Source: Vanilla planifolia
Lineage: Eukaryota; Streptophyta; Magnoliopsida; Asparagales; Orchidaceae
Length of the DNA stretch: 64,000 nt
Direction: 5' to 3'
NCBI GenBank assembly: GCA_023846275.1
Contig: JAIUJO010000088.1
Coordinates: forward strand, 391,501 to 455,500
The position numbers were made by a program, and so were the translations under genes. How positions within the stretch are numbered: the stretch's first letter is position 1; the number at the start of each line of letters is the position of its first letter. The notes under the pieces were generated by a model, which did no database searches, was not told the DNA's origin, and was given only the letters and a program-made list of their open reading frames with translations. Below are positions 36,001 to 47,030 of the stretch, in pieces.

Positions 36001-37440
36001 TTCTCCTTTGTCATCTTTCAAATGCAATATATGCTTCACCCTCTACCTAGAAATTGTAATAGCTTTAAAGAACCTAGTGTTATAGAACCCTAATTAAGCT
36101 CATTAAAACTTTGCTCTTTGCTACCAGCACCTCTCCTCACAACTGCCATATGAAAAGAAGAAATAAGATGTCCAAGCAAGATGTGCTCTTGGTCATTCAG
36201 ACTCACCTTAGACTCTTTAAGTTGTAAAACTTGAATATCATTTTCTAGTTCACCATTTCTGTAGATAAGATTGCACATGTCATTCTTGCTCCACATTCTT
36301 AAAGCAACTAAGGATCTACCAAATTTCATAGATAGCCTCTCTAAGGGATTACTTATAATTGATCTGTCTCACACATTTTACACAACACCCATAATTGAAG
36401 GAAACCTGAGTCAAACACCCTCAAATTGATTTCTTCTTGTCGTGGCCATCCTCTGTTATGTACCCATCTTAATAAGCAAAGGGCAGTGATCCAATCCAAT
36501 TCATGACAAATGAGATACCATAATTTTGGAAAAATCTTGGTTCCAGTGGAGATTCATCAACACCCTATCAAGTCTCTCCAAAAATATAGCACTTCCTTCT
36601 TTCTTGTTGAAACACATAAGCTATGCCAATATATCCTAAGTTTGTCAACTCAAGTTCCTATATGATCCCAAAAAATTCTTGCTAACCTAACCCACTCCAC
36701 ATAAGCTATGGCCATCACCTACTATGTACCCATCTTAATAAGCAAAGGGCAGTGATCCAATCGAATTCATGACAAATGAGATACCATAATTTTTGCAAAA
36801 GCTTGGATCCAGGGGAGATTCATCAACACTCTGTCAAGTCTCTCCAAAATTATAGCTCTTCCTTCTTTCTTGTTGAACCACATAAGCTATGGCCAACATA
36901 TCCTAAGTTTGTCAACTCAAGTTCGTATATGATCCGAAAAAATTCTTGCTAACCTAACCCACTCCAAAACATCTTCCCTACTTTTTTCACCATCTGCAAC
37001 ATAATAACATTGAAAACCCTTATAATAACATGGGTCCCCCACTTTTGGCCTCATCACTTAAGATATTCCACATAGTTATCCTCTTAGTAGGCTCCTTGGA
37101 GGCATACATAACACTGCATATCAGCACCATAGTATCCCCAACCCTTGTTTTCACCACAAGCTCTTGCAACAAAAGTTTAATAACTTTGACATCCAACCAG
37201 CTCCTCCAAAGAACCACCATACCTCCAGGCAATCCATCCGAGGGTTGCACCACGAACTCCTAATGTTTGCCAAGTAGCACATTCACATCTTTCCTATTGA
37301 ACTTTTCCACTCTGGCTTCTATAAGAGCCACTACAAAGATATCATGTATTTTGATAACCCACCATAAATATCCCCTCGATTTCTTGTCCCTTCCTTGACA
37401 TAATTTGAAGCCAACCTTGATATCTAGACATTTCCTTTCA
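33100..37440 (-). pseudogene. LINE E ORF2 remnant
   Basis: Order on the plus axis: RNase H (about 33,110-33,600), zf-RVT (about 33,800-34,450), RT (34,504-35,640), linker (35,640-36,400), endonuclease (36,400-37,440). Frame 34,504-34,803 is the RT thumb/zf-RVT connection (L-S-L-A-S-R-I-V-M-I-N-S, Y-L-W-C). The RT active site reads F-F-D-D near 35,090 in place of YADD. Frame 36,090-36,329 is the linker (K-F-G-R-S-L-V-A-L-R-M-W-S-K-N-D). Frame 37,020-37,253 is endonuclease (V-M-Y-A-S-K-E, W-N-I-L-S-D-E-A, G-G-P-M-L-L). Many stops. Confidence 0.9.
36459..36990. repeat. 266-bp tandem duplication in LINE E endonuclease region
   Basis: 'tgtacccatcttaataagca' occurs at 36,459 and 36,725, and 'cctaacccactcc' ends near 36,698 and 36,965, giving an offset of 266-267 bp. 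The two units differ at scattered positions only, so the duplication is younger than the element. Copies C and G do not carry it. Confidence 0.95.
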
Positions 37441-39150
37441 CTGTAACAGTATTCAAAGACATTTAGTGCTACCCAATATATGGAGTTCCTTCTAGCTAAC
37501 TAAAGACCATTCCTCCACTTCATCTTCCCCTTCAACAACACACAACACCCCACACTAGTAACAATAAGCAACCTTAGGTAGTGGGAACAATTCCCCTTGT
37601 TACACTCACCTAATTCCTCTCCCATACATTGCATTTCAAAAGGAATTAAACACATGGTTCCATAAATCCTTCCCAATGATACATACCCACCAATGCTTAT
37701 CTTCACTAGGTGCTCACCATTCTTCTTCAAATCCTCCACATAACTGTACGGAGCAGCAGTAGCTTGCGTCACCACCTTGAATTTCGACATGTTGTTGAAC
37801 TTCCCTTAGAACCATATCCATTGTGTCCCCATTCACTTTTACATGTAAAATTTTTGGACTCTTCATATTTTAATTAACATGCCATAATTCACCTCTCGAA
37901 CAACATCTTGTCTCCAAAAAAATGCCTACCTATAACAACCATTTAATATAGTAATTAACATGCCATGATGCACCTCTCTAGCACCTCTTTAGTAGTAGCT
38001 TGTCACCCAGCAAAATTCCTACCTATAGCATCCACTTAATACAACAATTATCATACCACAATGCATCTCTCCAGACCTCTCCAATAGTAGCTTGCCACCC
38101 AACAAAATGCTAACCTATAGCATCCATTTCATATAGTAATTGACATACCACAATGTACCTCTCAAGTAGCGGCTTGTACCCCAAAAAAATGCCTACTGCA
38201 TCACTTATTTCATAGCAACATAGCATTTATACTAGTAGTTTATAACTTCCCTAACCATTCTTTTTCTTCTTAGCATTACATAACCACCAGTGTTTATCTT
38301 CAAAAGGTGCTCAACATTCATCTTCAAATCCTCAACACAGCTGTATGCAATAGGTGTAGCTTGCCATACCATATAATTGTCATCTTGTAACTAGCTAATC
38401 TTGAATTCCAGAATTTTTTTGAATTTCCCTTGGTACCATGTCCATTATGTCTCGAGCCTCTTTTACATGTACAAGTTCTTGGATTCTTCATACAAAAATT
38501 GGCATGCCTCAAACCACAAGACTAGCACCATATCTCTCAAAAAGTCTAACAACCAGATAGCATTTACTAGAAATATTTCCTACCTACAACACCCAATTCA
38601 TAGTAACACACCCTTTATAATAGCAACTCTTTAATTCCCCAGCCATTTGTTTTCATTGTTCACATTCATTACCATTCCAATAACAGCACCCATTGTGGAA
38701 CCCCATTAGCATACTTCAGTCGTATTCATCCTGCAAACCAAACCAACACATCCCCTCACATAGACCTTCCATGGCACCAAATTCCTTCCTAACAGGCTGT
38801 GTAACATGGTTATTGTCACATCACTCTTTCTATAGCTTGTAATATGAGAACTAAGAAGAGATGTGTAATTCATCATCAAAACACCCACATTGTGGTATCC
38901 ATTTAGTAAAATCTCCATAATCTAACCCCTTGTATAACAACACCAAGAAACAGATGCATAAACCCAAACACTGCATAAGGTTGCCTTGGAATTTCATCTT
39001 ACTACATAGCCATCAATTAAACAATCCATACATTGAGCACCCCACCTCCCCAACAAAGCTTTGCACCATCTACTATGCTTAATACATTACAATGTCATTA
39101 CATTAAAACTCCAAGAATTCCCCTATCCATAAATTTTATCATAATTTCTA
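37440..39150 (-). pseudogene. LINE E inter-ORF module
   Basis: Frame 37,500-37,790 reads Y-S-Y-V-E-D-L-K-K-N-G-E-H-L-V-K-I-S-I-G and then G-Y-V-S-L-G-R. A diverged second copy lies about 597 bp further right ('tgctcaccattc' at 37,711, 'tgctcaacattc' at 38,308; frame 38,324-38,512). Between them is a minisatellite-like stretch (37,872-38,230). Frame 38,706-38,918 matches C at 25,552-25,770. This is a different module from that of copies D and F, or one too diverged to align by eye. Function unknown. Confidence 0.5.
37872..38230 (-). repeat. about 81-93-bp repeats inside LINE E inter-ORF module
   Basis: The phrase 'aattaacatgccat' and variants recurs at 37,872, 37,953, 38,046 and 38,138. Each is followed by 'cacctctc..agcacctct..agtagtagcttgtcaccca' and 'aaaatgcctacctatagca'. 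Copy G has related units near 52,600-52,760 and 52,910-53,080. On the minus strand the units read as repeated peptides including L-L-G-G-K-L-L-L-E. Confidence 0.8.
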
Positions 39151-40471
39151 AAGCCCATGAACTGCATCTGAAAGGACCCCCTCTCTTCACTTTTAATTTG
39201 GACTCCCCATGTATGCCTCAATCCTGATGCATCCTCCCCTTCCCATTGGTGTCCTCATAAATCTCCTTGAGCTGGCACCTATTGGTTCTTTGATTCGACT
39301 ACATCTTAACCTACTGTCCTGATGAATTTTTTAGGGTCCACACTTGCCTAAATGGTTCCTTACCTTTTGCATTCGAGACACTTCTATGCTTACTTGACAA
39401 TTTGCTAAGTCCATTATAGTTTTCAACCCCACTAGACTACCTCTAATAGTTTGGAATAGTTATTGTTTTGAGAAATATTTTGTAGCCCTCATTCTCCTTG
39501 GTTATATAAGCATCTAAGGGCCTAACCCTTTCCTTGTTCCCAAGTCTTCAACTCACTAAATTCTTTATTCTTAATGATCCTTACTGCCTTGACTTTCTTT
39601 ATCAATCTCATCATTCTTGCTTACTGCCTTCCCCTCCAACTCTTCTTTCAAGGTCCCCTAAGCCACACTACATTTCTTTCTTCTATCAAATTGAAATGCA
39701 ATAAAAACAAACCTGATAAGAGATCTAATATTCTAAAACTTTTAAAAATGACCCCATCTACGTTGTAATTTTCTTATAATAATGTAAAATGGAAGGTTGA
39801 TATGATAGACCTTTCCAATCAGATCAAATTGATAGAATTCCTTATACCTACCATGTGTTGAATCTGACATAATGATCTCATCTTGGATAACATAATCAGC
39901 TAACTTTATAGCAACTTTTTTAATAGTAATGTATGAAGGCCTTTCAGTAGCTATTGTATTTACTGCATTGGATGTTCTTTTAGTTATCAAAGCATCCTTG
40001 AAGCTCACTTTGCTAGAATTTTCCCCTTTTCCTCACCACAATACCCTGTTTCATGGACCACATCATCCATCCCTAGTTCCAAGCCTCATTCCTCCCAGCA
40101 TCACATTTAGTATTATCCAGCACTATAGCATCCACATTCATACACTTTTTCCTATCTCTACTACCACTAAATAAATAATATGGTTTCCCTAACACTTTCA
40201 TTCCTTTACATGCATTAATTGATCTCATCAGTATCTTTAGTAATTCCTACACCCATGCTAACCCCAATTGATTCAGATTTTGTTGAAGTATCACTTTCAA
40301 TTGGCTCTACAATAACACACATTAATCTATAGAAACATTTAAAACAAAATCTCTATTGGTTGAACCTACATTATAGCTGCATTCGCACATCTGTAGTCTA
40401 TTCCACATTGAGGAAACATATTCATTTCCTTAGCCTTTCTTGTTACTTTTGCGTGCTTTACTGCCAGCCAT
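39150..40471 (-). pseudogene. LINE E ORF1 remnant, zinc knuckle deleted
   Basis: The start at 40,471 gives M-A-G-S-K-A-R-K, cognate with the other copies. Frame 39,742-40,008 has S-F-K-D-A-L-I, R-P-S-Y-I and Y-V-I-Q-D-E-I-I-M-S-D-S, conserved in F (48,087-48,371) and G (54,933-55,187). About 400 bp present in F (about 47,590-47,985), which code for the zinc knuckle and the R-V-C-V-R-M-D-L-S-K stretch, are missing near 39,650. RNA-binding function would be lost even without the stops. Confidence 0.83.
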
Positions 40472-41263
40472 CCTACTCATTTCAAGAATCACTTTTAGCA
40501 ATTTCCAACACTTCCTCAACAATAATAGCACAACACATAAACAATTTCTAGCAAGACAGCACAACAACAATTTCTAGCAAGACAGCACAACAACCTTGTG
40601 ATTAAATAGATAGCTATAGCATGATAGAGTAATAACAATAGCAAACTACTGCTAGCAACAATAGCAAACACTTCCAGTAGCACCAACAAACACTTCAACA
40701 TAGTAATAAAACCAATCAACAAGACAACAATATGAAATTTCGAATTCTAAGTGTAGAAATTACCTGCACAATAGAAATAGCCTCGTAGTTGCTGCAATAA
40801 TGTGCAAAGGAAATGTCATGCAAGAAGCCAAATCCTATTCACACAGCACCCTTCACATCGTATAGGAACCAAATTTAAATTCTTATGCATTCTCGTTTGT
40901 GAAACATGTGCTTCTCGTAGCGCACTGTGCACAATGCACCTAACATAGTGCACTTTGTAGAATCTACCTCACATAGTGTCCTTTGAAGCACATTAGCACC
41001 AAATTAAAATTCTCGTGCACATGTACTACTATAGAATGCATGTTACCTGCCATGTCCTTCTCTGCTTGCCTAGTGTGCACCTCTCCACACACTATACACA
41101 CACACCAATTTGAATGCACTTCTACACAAATCTAAGCCCCACGTCCCACACATCAATTGCACCACCAGTCTTACCATCGTCGAGGTATTTATTTGAAATC
41201 TCCACCAAACCACAAAATTTCCCTCTCTCCAAATTTCTCTCTCAAAGTGTTTGGGTTCCTTAG
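40472..41263 (-). other. LINE E 5' UTR
   Basis: A leader of about 790 bp. It has an AC-rich part (40,500-40,730) containing a short duplication of 'acaatttctagcaagacagc'. A part with two related units follows, marked by 'accaaattt' at 40,868 and 40,998. The 5' terminus 'ctctcaaagtgtttgggttcc' joins the 3' end of copy F. The paired units correspond to the 120-bp monomers of copy F. Confidence 0.7.
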
Positions 41264-41399
41264 ATAATCTAAAAAGACAAAGCCTAAAAGGTTACCTCCT
41301 CTTATTGAAGTTGTAATACATAATCAATAAACAAAAGCTTACTAAGTGGTTAAGGAACAGGCATACCATGTTCCTCCAAAAAATTAAAAATACAAGGCC

Positions 41400-44300
41400 T
41401 CATGTGCAATCCAATGTGTAATAGTATTCCTTTCCCACAGCACATGCATCATTCTAAATGCCTTCAGTTAATGACCATAGTTGATAACATTGGTAAACAT
41501 ATATTAGAAAGGATGGGGAGCATCAGAATGTGTATGAATAACCCCATTGAGCTTCTTAACTACATCATTGGAGTCTAATTCCAAGTTAATTATAATAGCA
41601 TTTACATAATGATAGTTCGATTATTCCAAGCATATAACATTGCAATTATTTTCACCATAGATGAAGAGGTTGAAATGACTTTCCTCCCTTTGAATTTGAG
41701 AGGTGTGCCCATGTAATCTCTTAATATTGGGCCAATAGTAGCCACTAAATTTATAGCCAACATCACATCACAGTATCATTTAAGCTAGCCTGTGGGAGGA
41801 GAAGTCCATTGTAGCTTTACCGAGAGCCCCGTGGGGCTAATTGGATTCCAACTTCGTGAATTAGAAAAGCTGGAGCCTCAAGTAATAGGAGAGATAATAG
41901 TAGAATATGGTAATGGAAAGCTTACAAATTGAGCATATTTTCACCATGTTTCTACTTATTCTTATTAAACCATTGGAAGAACAAAGCACCAACCATAAAC
42001 TTAATTATTTTATGATTTTTCCTACAATTAATGCTACACTTAATCCATTCCAATAATTGCTATAAGTCATTAAGAATGTATATCATTTTACCATTTACAA
42101 TTTTCCATACTAAGTTTTGTTGTGCCCAATCCAACGCTAGATCAAAAAGCTTAAAGGTATGTGAAGCCCCACGTGAGATTTTCATCGTGTTTTGCGATGT
42201 GAAATATTTCTTGCTAAATATTTGAACCCACCAATCATCCTCACTTGCAAGTAATAGTTTGCATTGCTTGCCAACAAGAGCAATCTACCACCTTAACAAG
42301 TTATGAATACCCAATCCACACAGCTCCTTTGGTTTGGTAGCCAACTTCTGGCTAACATAGTGAATGGACCTCTGTGCAGCATTCCCAATCCAGAAAACTT
42401 CATATAACCTTCCTTAATTTGTTAATAACTCCACTTGACATCAAGTAATGTCCCAAATAGTAAGCAAGAATAGATAAAATTATTGAATTAGTCATAGTGA
42501 TTCTCTTAGTGAGTGATAGTGGTCTCACCATCCATTTTGCCAAAAATGTATGCACCTTATCAATTATGTGGCTGAAAACCTTACCTTATAGTTTCTTTAT
42601 TGAAATTAAAAGGACCAATTGTTTCATATAAGAAGCTTGATATAAATTTAACTTCATGATGTTGATAGACAAGCCTAAATGATTCTCATAGAGCTTTAAT
42701 GTTTCCCTAATAGTTTTTGTTGTAGCATATATACTAGGGACATAAATCATCACATCATCTACATAGAGAAGATGAGTAATAAGAGGAGAATTAAGATAAT
42801 ACTATTCCTAATGTCTTAGACCTACTCAACTTATAGCAGTATAAGCCATGATAAATAATCAAAAATAATAGTAAACAAATATGGGGATAAATGACATCCT
42901 TGTCTTATGCCTTTGGATGCCAATCCATGGTAAGTGCACCCCATTCAAAAGGATGCCAAGTCTGAGGTTCTTAATTCAAGCTCCACCTACTAACACCATC
43001 TATTGGGGAGGTGGAGCTGCTTCAACATATAAGTAGTAAAGTTTCAATTAACTTTGTCATATGCATGATCCATATCCAACTTTAATACCATGAGACCAAC
43101 CTTGGTTGTCAAAGAGTGCATACGTACTGCCAATTCCTATGCCAAAGCTGGGAGAACTCTCTTAAGTCTTTCCATAATAATTTTTGCAATAATTTTGTGT
43201 GTAACATTACAAAGGTTGGGTCTGAATTTCTCCAACTTATTAGCCCCCTAAATTTTTAAAACTAGCACAACCAATGTATCCTTCCACTACATAGGAATTT
43301 TTGAGTCAATTCAAAATTGTTTATGTATCATAATGATATCTGGATGTGTGATGTGTCCATAACCTGTAATCAACTCAACTGAGATACCATCCATGCTATG
43401 TGTTTTATTCCTCTTTATGGACATTACAACACTTTTAACTTCATCATTAGTAGTCGTGCCTACAAGAAAGTTTCCCTACTCAACCATAATTATCTTCAAG
43501 TGGGAACCAGATGGAATATCTTTGGGGTCACCTTAACTTCTCTTTTTCTTAAAAAGGAAACACATAAAGGATTCCTTGATGTGATTATGTGAGTTATATA
43601 ATTTCTTAGCTTGATCTTTCCTCTAGTGGATGTAATTTTTTTGAAATTTATAGCTATAGAAATATCAAAGAAGTGAGTTTTGTGGTCCCTTATCTTGGTT
43701 CATTGAATTTTATCTCTCTACAACAAACACGCCTCCTCCAAGATCACTATCTTATGATATGCCTTTATATCCTCAACCATTGCATTATTTTCATCCTCAT
43801 TGAGTCCCCAATTTGATTCTTTTATCTATATTTTTTATATTGCTAGTTGTAGTTTCCTATGCTTTTCATGAATAATACCAATTTACGTTTTGCTCCACCT
43901 TCACATTGCAACAATAGCCCTTCGAAAGCTTCTTGGTGAACAAAGCATTTTGTCCTTTCCTATAGGTCTATACCATTCTCCACGAACAATTTCTATGTCT
44001 TAAGTAATGTGAGCCACAAATTTTTGAGTTGCAATCTTCTTCCAATCTTATAAACATCTTTTCCTTAAAGGTAATCAACATCGGCCAATGATATGAGCCA
44101 ACACAGGGGAGGTCAGTAACAGTAGTGCTAGGAAAGGCACTTAGCCCTATTTCATTAAGAGTGGTCCTATCCAACTTCTCCCAAAACCTTGAATTTCCAA
44201 CTTTGTTGTTGCAACAAGTATATCTATTTGCACACAAAAGAAAGGTTAGCAAGCTCCATTTCTTACAAGAAATCAATGAATTTCTATTGTGGTTGGTCAT

Positions 44301-44735
44301 GTGAGAATTTTTCGCCACCCTTCTTTCCCTCCTATGATTGAAGCACATTAAAATTCTCGATAAGCATAAGAGGCTCAAAGCACTAAACATTGTTTCTAAT
44401 GTTGTTCCAAACATCTCTATACTTTATGTGATTCTTCGAAGCATAAACAATCGAGCACTGCCATGTCCTAACAGTACAAATTTTGGCACAAAAAAAAACA
44501 TCTACGATGAGGTATACTTGATATCAATCTGCATCCCATCCCTCCACATCAAAAACAATCCCTCCTAAAAGCCCCACTGAAGGCTAATTGTGAAACGTTC
44601 ATATTTTTCCTAACATTTTATCCACATCTAGCAATACTACCATTGAAACATTGTGTTCTCTAATAATATGAGGTAAATAAACTTTGTTTTGGCCTCTTGA
44701 ATTCCTTTAATGTTCTAAACAATCTACGAGAACTT
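41400..44735 (-). pseudogene. LINE F ORF2 remnant
   Basis: RNase H lies at about 41,400-41,850, zf-RVT at about 41,930-42,420, RT at about 42,430-43,330, linker to about 44,000, and endonuclease at 44,000-44,735. RT motifs are Q-G-C-H-L-S-P-Y-L-F near 42,890 and L-L-Y-V-D-D-V-M-I-Y-V near 42,760, so the catalytic aspartates are kept. The frame 43,968-44,414 covers the endonuclease C-terminus: F-W-E-K-L-D-R-T-T-L-N and L-P-C-V-G-S-Y-H-W-P-M-L-I, in which the usual S-D-H has become S-Y-H. Frameshifts occur throughout. Confidence 0.9.
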
Positions 44736-47030
44736 GATGTTAATTAAAAACGAGATAAGTGTTTACCCTACTATACCAAGCATTAAACCCAACTGATTTG
44801 CAAAATGTTGTAGTAACAACAAATGTGTGATGCTGTTCACTATCTCAACCCATGATCTTCCTGATATTGTTTCCAAGTACCAAACGAGTAGCCAACACTT
44901 ATGCACTACCCTTTTCTTCCTAGTGCTCTTCCCTAACCTTCCTACTACTGTAGATATTGCTACAATTGTTGTTATTATAGTTGTTGTAAAATGGCAACAC
45001 AAATGCTACCAAAATTTTCCATAGCCATGCTTATTATTACTACTATTTGCATCACCATACAACCAAACATTAGTACTCACATTCTCTCCATGGCATTTTA
45101 TAATGTTTTTACCATTCATATAATATGATTGCTTGCACTTTCCACCCACCCTTTAGTAGCAATAGCTACACAATACATTGAACAAGGTCATTCTACCAGC
45201 AATCAAATAATAATGCTTACAAACATCTCCAACATTAGGTCCCATTATATAATAACCTATAGCAAACTGTACCTCCCAATATATCCAGATGTTATAGTTG
45301 CTACCTACAATAATTAATGTCTCTTCTTTAGTATTTAAAAAATTAGTATGCTTTTTCCATTCTTCCTGTTTGCAAAATTCACCTAAAACATCCAAATTTT
45401 CCAAGGTTCTTGAGCACACATGCTTAAACTCCTTGCTCTTCCAATTATTCATCGTGTAGCAATTGTCATTTAAGCATACCAAATTCATACAGATCAAGCA
45501 ACAATGAGGAGAAGCAATAACCATAGTGAAAATTGCTACTACTGTAATTACTATTGTAGCAATTTCTATTGCATTTGCACTGTAGTAGTAATCCTAAAAA
45601 AAATAATCAAAGAACCCCCAATAATGCTTATTTTTGTTGATATTTGCACATCAAGTAGCCATTTATAGATACACACATTCTCCCTATGACAATTTCTAAT
45701 GTTTCTACCAGCCATCGATTCAGCTTGCTTGAATGTTTGTATCATCCAATAGTAATAGCAACTATGATACAATTTTAGTTTCTTATATGTAGTCACATAG
45801 TAATGCTTGAAACTACATATAATATTCATTCCTATCAACCAATAGCTCATAGCAGTCTTTACCTCTCAATATACCTAGGTTCAATATTTGTTTTCATCAA
45901 CAATTAAAGTCTCTCCTTTAGAATTTTGAGACTTTGTATACTTTAGCCATTCTTTTCATTTGCAAAATTTAACTATGGCTCCAAACAATTTCATTACATT
46001 TGAGTACACTTGTTTATACTCTTTGTCTTACCAATTCTTCATGATGCAGTAAAAAACCTCTATGCATAGCAATTTTACTCTCTTACGACAATAGTGATAA
46101 GAAGCAAAAGCTGCAGTAGAATTTGGTGCTGCTTTAATTGTTTTTGTAGTAGAAATTACTATAACAAGCCTCCAAGAATGGTGTCAAGATTCCCCTTATC
46201 CAAACTTAGCATAGCTATATTTAGTTTGAATTCCCAATAACAATTTAAGTATCACCATCGTATCCTCCAACACACAGCCTCTAAGGATCAAGTTAGCTAC
46301 ATTCCTACCAAAACAACATATTTTAAAATTCAGCACACTACTTGTAGTTTTCTTAACACCACAAATGATAATGCTCTAGCCATATTTGCCAGCCCTACAC
46401 AGATAACAACTTACAATAGAATTATTCTCCCAACTTGTCCAACATCTATAGCTACCCAAGATCGCTACAATAATATACAACTTTAGAACTGTTAGCACAC
46501 CTTGCATGTATAGATTCAACAAACTAAAATTTCTACAAAAACTAGTCCCCAACCATCCCAAAAAAAAAACTTTGAAGTAATTAGAAATTCCCATCTTCCT
46601 TAGATTTTAAACATCAAAATATCCCCTTCTTCACTGAATACTTTAATATGTTGATGCCATCAATTCTATTCACAAATTCTACATATCATACCAATGCTCT
46701 CCCCATTACTTTGTCACATGATTGCACAAATTCCCCCTCTAGCTACAATTTCTAGTTTTTTTCATTAATAAGAAGAATATAATTCTCCTCCTATTCATTT
46801 ACATTGTAGTAGTCGTTAAGTTTGGCACACTTCTCATCCCCATCATTTAGCTACATTGAGAATTAGAATCTGCATTCCAAAAACCTATAGGCTTCCTTAC
46901 TATTATTTTTGAAAGTTAAGATAATATTCCTCTTTTCCTACTTGTATTGCCCAATCTCTCCCATAGATCTTCACTCCAACATCCCAACTAGTGAATTTTT
47001 GTTTTAACTACATTTGCTCTCCCAGTTATT
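44736..47030 (-). pseudogene. LINE F inter-ORF module with two direct copies
   Basis: Frame 45,153-45,524 (123 residues) has H-C-C-L-I-C, V-C-L-N-D-N-C-Y-T-M-N-N-W, K-E-F-K-H-V-C, E-E-W-K-K-H-T-N-F, N-T-K-E-E-T-L-I, W-I-Y-W-E-V and C-K-H-Y-Y-L-I. A second copy about 590 bp to the right yields frame 45,566-45,850 with S-Y-W-L-I-G-M-N, K-H-Y-Y-V-T-T-Y-K-K-L-K-L-Y-H. Both match copy D. The frame 44,763-45,002 (S-T-R-K-K-R-V-V, L-V-W-Y-L-E-T) is a further conserved part. The open frames survive better than chance would suggest, so a protein-coding past is likely. No family is recognised. Confidence 0.6.
45040..46160 (-). repeat. 590-bp direct duplication in LINE F
   Basis: Anchors: 'cacattctc' near 45,080 and 45,675, and 'ttagtatgc'/'ctttgtatac' near 45,343 and 45,933. 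It is the counterpart of the duplication in copy D at 31,000-32,115. Confidence 0.85.

Larger units (their letters stand above)
33039..41263 (-). mobile_element. LINE copy E, most complete copy
   Basis: About 8.2 kb on the minus strand, with a complete 3' end ('aatatatttatggctacagcc', about 33,039) and a complete 5' end ('aaagtgtttgggttcc', about 41,260). It holds RNase H, zf-RVT, RT, linker, endonuclease, inter-ORF module, ORF1 (start 40,471) and 5' UTR. There is a 266-bp tandem duplication in the endonuclease/linker region and a deletion removing the ORF1 zinc knuckle. It gives the best estimate of element length in the window. Confidence 0.92.

Noticed and set aside
43968..44414. A 148-residue minus-strand frame as an independent gene
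   Set aside because: It is the endonuclease C-terminus and linker of LINE F, recognised by L-D-R-T-T-L-N and the altered S-D-H site, and is continuous with the rest of the broken ORF2.
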